Below, in pieces: positions 30,595 through 35,375 of a DNA stretch of 35,375 bases. The position numbers and the translations under genes are program-made. The DNA lies in the NCBI GenBank assembly GCA_002373505.1, contig DFKE01000002.1, positions 133,211 through 168,585 on the forward strand, given 5' to 3'. Each line of letters begins with the position of its first letter. Within the stretch, counting starts at the first letter, position 1. The DNA is from Bacteroidales bacterium UBA3653. GTDB lineage: Bacteria; Bacteroidota; Bacteroidia; Bacteroidales; Paludibacteraceae. The notes under the pieces are model-generated. The model was not told where the DNA came from, did not search any database, and saw nothing but the letters and a program-made list of their open reading frames with translations.

Positions 30595-31311
30595 ATGGAA
30601 CTTAAACAATCAACACGTATTCAGACATCGCTCCTGAACGGAGTAGAGAAAAAAGCATTAGTATGGATAGCGTCCCGCCTTCCTCATTGGGTCACCAGCG
30701 ACATGCTGACCTGGTTGGGCCTCTTCGGTTCATTCCTCGGAGGACTCGGTTTCTTCTTGACGCATTATAGTATTTATTGGCTCTGGCTGTCTTGCTTGGG
30801 CCTCGTGATCAACTGGTTCGGCGATTCGCTGGACGGTACCACAGCCCGTGTGCGCCATGCGCAGCGACCGATCTACGGTTATTACCTCGACCATAATATC
30901 GACACCGTCACCGAGGCGTTCATGTTTATCGGAGCCGGTCTCTCGCCGCTGATGAATTTGAGCGTAGCGCTGCTTTGCTACGCCGCTTATCTCGCCCTCA
31001 CGGTCTATGTCAGCATCAATGCGCACCTCAAAAGCGAGTTCAAACTGACGTACGGATATATGGGACCCACGGAGTTCCGACTGATTATCATTATTGCCAA
31101 TATCCTACTGATGTATATCCCGGCGCTCACCGCCTACAAGGGATCGTTCAACTATTTCGGCGAAACCATTCATTATGGTACGCTCGACATCATCGGGTCG
31201 GGGATCTTGGTTATTCTGGTGATCTTCTATTTCGTCAGTTTCTTCAAGGATCTGCACTGGTTCGCCAAACAGGACCCGCTCATCAAACATCCGCAAGATG
31301 AGCAAAAGTAA
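30595..31311 (+). CDS. CDP-alcohol phosphatidyltransferase family membrane protein
   Basis: The 238-aa protein has the family motif DG-X2-AR-X8-G-X3-D-X3-D as DSLDGTTARVRHAQRPIYGYY (split) LDHNID, at about residues 79-103, which binds metal and CDP. Five or six hydrophobic segments follow. It probably joins a head group to a lipid; the actual alcohol cannot be told. It overlaps the GtrA gene by 14 bp and heads a three-gene operon. Confidence 0.9.
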   Translation: MELKQSTRIQTSLLNGVEKKALVWIASRLPHWVTSDMLTWLGLFGSFLGGLGFFLTHYSIYWLWLSCLGLVINWFGDSLDGTTARVRHAQRPIYGYYLDHNIDTVTEAFMFIGAGLSPLMNLSVALLCYAAYLALTVYVSINAHLKSEFKLTYGYMGPTEFRLIIIIANILLMYIPALTAYKGSFNYFGETIHYGTLDIIGSGILVILVIFYFVSFFKDLHWFAKQDPLIKHPQDEQK

Positions 31312-31735
31312 GCTCAAGGAGATCGTATTCAGGTATCTGAAATTCGCAGTATCTACGCTGGCGGGAACGACAGTAGATATGCTCGTCCTATGGCTTTGTT
31401 CGCACTATCTGTTCAACGGCCGGTACTGGGGCGAGTATCTGCTTTCGCCGTTTATATCATTTGAGTGTGCCGTACTTACTAATTTCGTTCTGGCTTATTT
31501 CTCCGTATGGCGCGACCGCGTCTCGGCATATACCTTCCGATCCTTCCTTCGCCATTACGCAGGCTATAACCTCTCCTGTACAAGCACTTTTCTCATTAAG
31601 ATGGGGGTCTTGCTCCTGATCGAACGCTTCTCCGGAGGATGGGATGTACTTATCTGTAATATCCTCGCTCTCTGTGTCTCGGGTATCGTCAATTTCTCCC
31701 TTAACGAGCATGTTGTCTTTAAGAAGAAAAAATGA
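31298..31735 (+). CDS. GtrA family membrane protein
   Basis: The 145-aa protein has four membrane helices with the GtrA pattern: FRYLKFAVSTLAGTTVDMLVLWLC, CAVLTNFVLAYFSVWRDRV, and CVSGIVNFSLNEHVVFKKKK at the end. GtrA-like proteins are thought to help move lipid-linked sugars across the membrane, which fits an operon with a lipid head-group enzyme. It overlaps both neighbours. Confidence 0.88.
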   Translation: MSKSKLKEIVFRYLKFAVSTLAGTTVDMLVLWLCSHYLFNGRYWGEYLLSPFISFECAVLTNFVLAYFSVWRDRVSAYTFRSFLRHYAGYNLSCTSTFLIKMGVLLLIERFSGGWDVLICNILALCVSGIVNFSLNEHVVFKKKK

Positions 31736-32487
31736 ACAGCGTACGTGATTATTTGTTAGCTCTGCATCAGCGTAAGAACGGAGTGGGGGAGGAATACGAA
31801 ATATCCTCATGCCCGCAGTTGATAGAGCGTGTGCAGCAACTGGGTTTCCTGCCGCTCTTGGACAGCGGCATAGCCGGTTATTGCGCCGAGGAGATGATGG
31901 CACCCGACTACCACTATGTGCAGTTCGAGGACGGCTCGTGGGAGTGGCCTTTGTGGACTTGGAAGGGACCGGTTATCGAGGACGGCGGATGTGTCTATGG
32001 TAAGTTCTTTAGCGGCAAAGCCGGATTTATCAGCCGCGAATGGTGGCCCGATTTCTACAACTACCGCCGTTCGATCTATCCGCAGCCGGAGACAGGCTCC
32101 GTGGAAGAAGCCATCCTCACTACGCTCCGCGAGCAGGGCAGTGCTATCGCACGGGATCTGCGGGCTGCCTGCGGCATGACGGGACCTAAGATGCGCAGCC
32201 GTTTTGACGCGTATGTCAACCGCCTGCAAATGGGCTGTTATATAGTGACGGAGGACTTCGTCTATCCGCGTGACAAACACGGCCGGGAGTATGGTTTCGG
32301 ATGGCAGTTGCTCAACACCCCGGAGAACCTGTTGGGGCGTGAAGCTTGCATGCCATACGCGGACGGGACCCATACAGCCCTCCGTACACCGCAGGAGTCC
32401 TACGAACGCATTCTTGCACATATGCGGGAGATCCTGCCTGCGGCGACAGAGAAACAACTGAACAAACTGCTGAGCGGTCACCCATAA
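31732..32487 (+). CDS. AlkZ-related protein (DNA glycosylase-like)
   Basis: The 251-aa protein resembles the AlkZ-related Bacteroidetes family near the YcaQ/AlkZ interstrand-crosslink glycosylases. The words are RVQQLGFLPLLDSGIAGYCAEEMM, DGSWEWPLWTWKGPVIEDG, CVYGKFFSGKAGFIS and a winged-helix-like LRAACGMTGPKMRSRFDAYVNRLQMGCYIV (split). Activity is unproven. It starts in a four-base overlap with the GtrA gene. The last codons (SGHP) and the stop belong to the CGTCACC repeat, so its end has been set by repeat growth. Confidence 0.75.
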   Translation: MNSVRDYLLALHQRKNGVGEEYEISSCPQLIERVQQLGFLPLLDSGIAGYCAEEMMAPDYHYVQFEDGSWEWPLWTWKGPVIEDGGCVYGKFFSGKAGFISREWWPDFYNYRRSIYPQPETGSVEEAILTTLREQGSAIARDLRAACGMTGPKMRSRFDAYVNRLQMGCYIVTEDFVYPRDKHGREYGFGWQLLNTPENLLGREACMPYADGTHTALRTPQESYERILAHMREILPAATEKQLNKLLSGHP

Positions 32488-32512
32488 CCCGTCACCCGTC
32501 ACCCGTAACCCA
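32476..32512. repeat. GGTCACCCATAACC repeat at the end of the AlkZ-like gene
   Basis: Units CGTCACC and CATAACC, of the same family as 30501-30575, include the TAA stop. Confidence 0.8.
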
Positions 32513-32551
32513 TCTTTGCGCGAGAAACGCACAGCCGCAACAAGAACTAAC

Positions 32552-32590
32552 GACTCAAATAAGACTCAAATAAGACTTAAATAAGACTTT
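32552..32590. repeat. AAATAAGACTC tandem repeat
   Basis: Three to four 11-bp units GACTCAAATAA / GACTTAAATAA between the AlkZ-like gene and the esterase gene. Confidence 0.85.
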
Positions 32591-32679
32591 TTACGAGTTC
32601 CCAAACTAATTTTTTATAACTTGAGGACTACCGCCGCAGGCACTCAACCGCGACCAAAGGTCGCACTGCACCAGTTTAC

Positions 32680-32710
32680 TTGCATAATTCAAAAAAAGCA
32701 GTACCTTTGT
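32680..32710 (+). promoter_or_regulatory. Promoter of the esterase gene
   Basis: TTG (32680-32682), 19 nt, TACCTTTGT (32702-32710), with the TTGCATAA extended box. Confidence 0.75.
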
Positions 32711-32723
32711 ACCGAATCTGCAA

Positions 32724-33410
32724 ATGACTACCGAATTTCTGATAGATAACCGCCCGTGCATGGTCTTTTCCATGCCGGAGCCCCGATGCCTTGTTCTGAC
32801 TACGCTCGGCGCACACGAACGCAAGGATTTTGAGACGCTGGCGCAGATGCTAACCAAGCAGACCTCCGTGCCCTTCGTTCTTGCGGCGTTCACGATTAGC
32901 GACTGGGAAACCGAACTCGCGCCGTGGGCTGATCCGGCTTTGTCCCAACGCCCGGAGGTAGGCACGCAGGCACTCGCAACCTTGGATTTCGTGGCAAACG
33001 CACTTCTGCCCGAACTGCAAGGCCTGTACGGTTCGCTGCCGGTCATCCTTGGCGGCTATTCACTGGCAGGGCTGTTCGCGCTCTGGGCGGCGTACCAACA
33101 GCCTCTCTTTGCTGCCGTGGCTGCCGCCTCACCTTCGGTGTGGATACGCGGCTGGATGTCTTTTGTACAAAGCCACGCGCTTCTCACTCCGGATGTCTAT
33201 CTCAGTCTGGGCATCAAAGAGGAGAAGACCCGCAACAGCGCTCTCGCGCAGGTAGGCGATAACATCCGTGCGTATCATGAATTATTGACGCACCGGTTAG
33301 GCGAAGAACACACCGCGCTCGTATGGCATAACGGCGGACATTTCACCGACTGCACCCTCCGCCTCGCCCAAGCCCTCGCCTGGTGTATCTCAAAGCAGCA
33401 AACGATTTGA
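32724..33410 (+). CDS. Alpha/beta-hydrolase (esterase-like)
   Basis: The 228-aa protein has the nucleophile elbow GGYSLAGLFALWAA (Ser at about residue 114) and a late histidine in WHNGGHFTDC (about 208), as in the esterase D / ferric-enterobactin esterase type. The catalytic acid was not identified. No signal peptide, so cytoplasmic. The start follows the promoter by about 14 bp. A DMT transporter follows 21 bp downstream. Confidence 0.8.
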   Translation: MTTEFLIDNRPCMVFSMPEPRCLVLTTLGAHERKDFETLAQMLTKQTSVPFVLAAFTISDWETELAPWADPALSQRPEVGTQALATLDFVANALLPELQGLYGSLPVILGGYSLAGLFALWAAYQQPLFAAVAAASPSVWIRGWMSFVQSHALLTPDVYLSLGIKEEKTRNSALAQVGDNIRAYHELLTHRLGEEHTALVWHNGGHFTDCTLRLAQALAWCISKQQTI

Positions 33411-33431
33411 CAACCTTGCCCAACCGTTGAT

Positions 33432-34316
33432 ATGACTCAGAAGCAGAAAACAGTTCTCGGCTTTGCAGCCGGAGTGACGGCGGGTGTCTCGTACGGACTG
33501 AATCCGCTGTTCGGCAAACCGCTTTTGGACGGCGGCGTGCCGGTGTTGTCGCTCTTGTTCTTCCGTTATGCCATCTCGGCGGTGATCTTAGGTCTCTGGA
33601 TGGCGTTCCGGCATGAGTCTTTCCGCGTCAACGGGCGGGAAATGCGCCTGTTGGTCGTCCTCGGCTGTCTGTTCGCCGCCAGCAGTGTCTTTCTCTTTGA
33701 GTCGTACCGGTTCATCCCTTCAGGGTTGGCAACGACTTTCGTGTATCTGTATCCGGTCTTTGTGGCACTTATCATGGTCGGGCTGCATGTCTATCCCAAA
33801 TGGCAGGTATGGCTGTCTATAGCCGCCACGGTTGCGGGAGTTGTCTTGCTCAGCTGGCCTGCCGCCGGAACAGAGATTCACTGGCTCGGCATTGTTCTTG
33901 CGGCTATGTCCGCTTTGAGTTATGCCGTTTATTTGGTGATTGTCAACCGCTCGCAGCGTATTAAACATATCTCCGAGCATATGCTCACGTTCTATGGTCT
34001 GGTGGTGGGTGCCATCGCCTTTTTGGCGTACCTGCTTATCGACGGAACGCCGGTGCTGCAAGGCATAGACACCACTCCGGACGTACTGAATCTCATCGGT
34101 CTGGCAGTTTTCCCTACCATGATAGCCATGCTGACGATAGCCCTTTCCACACGCCTTATCGGACCTACGAAAACATCCGTCTTGGGCGCTTTCGAACCCG
34201 TAACGGCTATCTTGGTCGGCACGCTGGTCTTTGGTGAACCGCTGACGGTCAACATCCTCGCCGGCATCGTCATCTGCATCGCCGCCGTCCTCTTCATGAT
34301 CCTCAGCGAGAAGTAA
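33432..34316 (+). CDS. EamA/DMT family transporter
   Basis: The 294 aa hold ten membrane segments in two EamA repeats (about 7-140 and 155-292): YGLNPLFGKPLL with LLFFRYAISAVILGLW, LATTFVYLYPVFVALIMV, and in the second repeat IGPTKTSVLGAFEPVTAILVG with FGEPLTVNILAGIVICIAAV. It is probably an exporter of a small metabolite; the substrate is not predictable. Confidence 0.92.
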   Translation: MTQKQKTVLGFAAGVTAGVSYGLNPLFGKPLLDGGVPVLSLLFFRYAISAVILGLWMAFRHESFRVNGREMRLLVVLGCLFAASSVFLFESYRFIPSGLATTFVYLYPVFVALIMVGLHVYPKWQVWLSIAATVAGVVLLSWPAAGTEIHWLGIVLAAMSALSYAVYLVIVNRSQRIKHISEHMLTFYGLVVGAIAFLAYLLIDGTPVLQGIDTTPDVLNLIGLAVFPTMIAMLTIALSTRLIGPTKTSVLGAFEPVTAILVGTLVFGEPLTVNILAGIVICIAAVLFMILSEK

Positions 34317-34349
34317 AAATAAGAACATCAAATAGGTTCTTCTTTCTTT

Positions 34350-34408
34350 TTGCTTTTCTCCCGAAAGGAGAAAGTAAGCGGCTCACAGCGATGTGAGTCG
34401 CTTTTCTT
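34350..34408 (+). terminator. Two hairpins after the DMT transporter gene
   Basis: TTTCTCC-CGAAA-GGAGAAA, then GCGGCTCACA-GCGA-TGTGAGTCGC (34378-34401) followed by TTTTCTT. The second is a good intrinsic terminator. Confidence 0.8.
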
Positions 34409-34735
34409 ATTACTTACCTACGGTCTGCCGATTTTCTGCCACGTTTGTGCGCCCTTCGTCGGAAGCGATGATCAACGATTAAGTTACTGCGTAACAAATG
34501 TAGTTGTCGTGCTTCCTCCTCTTCCCACAGATTAAAATCTGCGGGAGCCCTATTATTACAGCTGTGCCCTGCACTCTACCTGCCGGTGGCTGCAACTACC
34601 TCCGGTGGGGGACTACAGCCCTTTGCTGTACCGGCTGACATCTACACCCTGCGAGCGTCCGGCTTTACAAGGGTTCACAAGTTCCGCATTGTTGCACAAT
34701 ACCGTAGCCCTTCCAATCCCTAACGCGGGATTAGC
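34409..34735. other. Gene-free region with structured repeat-like sequence
   Basis: No credible gene. Several short inverted arms are present: CCCACAGATT with AATCTGCGGG, and GGCTGCAACTACC with GGGGGACTACAGCC nearby. The minus strand has a weakly open stretch starting near AATCCCGCGTTAGGG. It may be a structured RNA or a decayed repeat. Confidence 0.35.
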
Positions 34736-35101
34736 TTATTCCTCGAACTGCTGACGATGCTTCATGATCGTCGGCAGGTTCTTGGATGCCCATTCAGTCA
34801 ATTCCTGCACAATAGGCACCAGTTCCTTGCCCATCGGTGTGAGACTGTACTCCACACGAGGAGGAATCTCTGGATAAACTTTGCGGACGATGAGGTCATC
34901 CGCTTCGAGCGTGCGCAACGTACTACTTAATACGCGCGTGCTGATATCAGGAATGACGCGATGCAGTTCATTGAAACGGATCGTGCCGTGCTCATTGATA
35001 TCCAACAGCACAAGGAATCCCCATTTGTTACCAAACCGTGCGATGACATTTCGCACCGGGCACATCTCAAACATTGAGTTCTTACTGTCTTTCTTTTGCA
35101 T
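34736..35101 (-). CDS. HxlR family transcriptional regulator
   Basis: The 121-aa winged-helix protein follows the HxlR pattern: CPVRNVIARFGNKWGFLVLLDINEHGTIRFNELHR (split), ISTRVLSSTLRTLEADDLIVR and the wing YPEIPPRVEYSLTPMGKELVPI. A cysteine near the start (Cys14) is typical for redox- or electrophile-sensing members. The target is unknown; its direction is convergent with the DMT transporter, and it is read from its own promoter. Confidence 0.9.
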   Translation of the reverse strand: MQKKDSKNSMFEMCPVRNVIARFGNKWGFLVLLDINEHGTIRFNELHRVIPDISTRVLSSTLRTLEADDLIVRKVYPEIPPRVEYSLTPMGKELVPIVQELTEWASKNLPTIMKHRQQFEE

Positions 35102-35127
35102 AATATATTTTCGTTATTTTTGGGGGT

Positions 35128-35162
35128 CCCCGACAGACGCTAACGTAGCGCGCCTGGTGGGG
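35128..35162 (-). promoter_or_regulatory. Stem-loop in the leader of the HxlR gene
   Basis: CCCC/GGGG arms (35159-35162 with 35128-35131) enclose an inner CGCTA-CGT-TAGCG stem. It lies about 27 bp before the start codon. Role unknown. Confidence 0.45.
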
Positions 35163-35228
35163 AGAGGAGGAAACGTGGCAATTATACGAGTTATGAAATA
35201 ACGATGTCATTGACCACCGTTTCCGACG

Positions 35229-35260
35229 ACAAAGGTACTATAAAATACTGATATACGCAA
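35229..35260 (-). promoter_or_regulatory. Promoter of the HxlR regulator gene
   Basis: On the minus strand TTG (35260-35258), 20 nt, TACCTTTGT (35237-35229). The leader is about 125 nt. The remaining bases to the end of the window are AT-rich and hold no recognised feature. Confidence 0.75.
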
Positions 35261-35375
35261 TAGTTTCAAAAAAAAAGTAAGTTTTTTATAAAAATTTATT
35301 TTCATAATGTGCTGTATTTGCAAAAATAGACAAAAAGGTTACTATGTCACCTATATGTAACCTCTTGCACATGTC

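Noticed and set aside
34350..34535. A 61-codon frame after the DMT transporter
   Set aside because: It runs through two terminator hairpins and has no promoter or family match.

Overview
The window looks like a chromosomal segment of a Bacteroidales bacterium. Most promoters that can be read have the Bacteroidetes form: a TTG/TTTG box, 19-20 nt, then TAnnTTTG. Shine-Dalgarno sequences are weak, and the families are typical of the order (Na+-NQR, DUF4296 lipoprotein, DUF5692, Na/Pi cotransporter, GtrA, AlkZ-related). The many short tandem repeats at gene junctions suggest an uncultured gut or rumen lineage. The family cannot be fixed from this sequence alone.

Layout. (1) 1-3997: core genes. 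These are a partial CDS, holA, and on the minus strand metK, lspA and a DUF4296 lipoprotein. metK has a leader that reads as a SAM-II riboswitch followed by an intrinsic terminator. (2) 3989-13.75 kb: an accessory island. It starts with a MITE-like palindromic repeat and two related hairpin repeats. It then holds a 35-aa membrane peptide, a WYL-domain regulator, a HIRAN protein with a PARG-like (TIGR02452) ADP-ribose hydrolase, McrB with an EVE-like insert plus McrC, a REP-associated HUH transposase fused to a SLOG/DprA-like domain and surrounded by its own REP palindromes, and a CoiA-like (DUF6035) nuclease with a long coiled coil. Four copies of one promoter-like element containing ACTCCC-N7-GGGAGT lie along the island. 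It is the best candidate here for an undescribed, jointly regulated defence island. (3) 14.05-20.93 kb, minus strand: a complete nqrABCDEF operon for the sodium-pumping NADH:quinone reductase, interrupted by two S23-type four-helix-bundle genes, each bordered by tandem repeats. (4) 21.1-25.2 kb: hypB, a large Fe-S/FAD oxidoreductase flanked by identical 44-bp repeats, and hypA. (5) 25.3-35.4 kb: membrane proteins, an iron alcohol dehydrogenase, a Na/Pi cotransporter, a CDP-alcohol phosphatidyltransferase-GtrA-AlkZ-like operon, an esterase, a DMT transporter and a divergent HxlR regulator.

The most pervasive oddity is that gene junctions are built from short tandem repeats of a few families (GAAAGTT, AAATGACC, ACTATAA, CGTCACC, TACAGAA, TTTAACG words). 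They often supply the stop codon of one gene or the start codon of the next, and in at least five proteins the same words lie inside the reading frame. A palindromic repeat of about 150 bp occurs twice in opposite orientation (4.0 and 30.3 kb), each time ending in a promoter. Identifications rest on reading motifs by eye; no database search was run.
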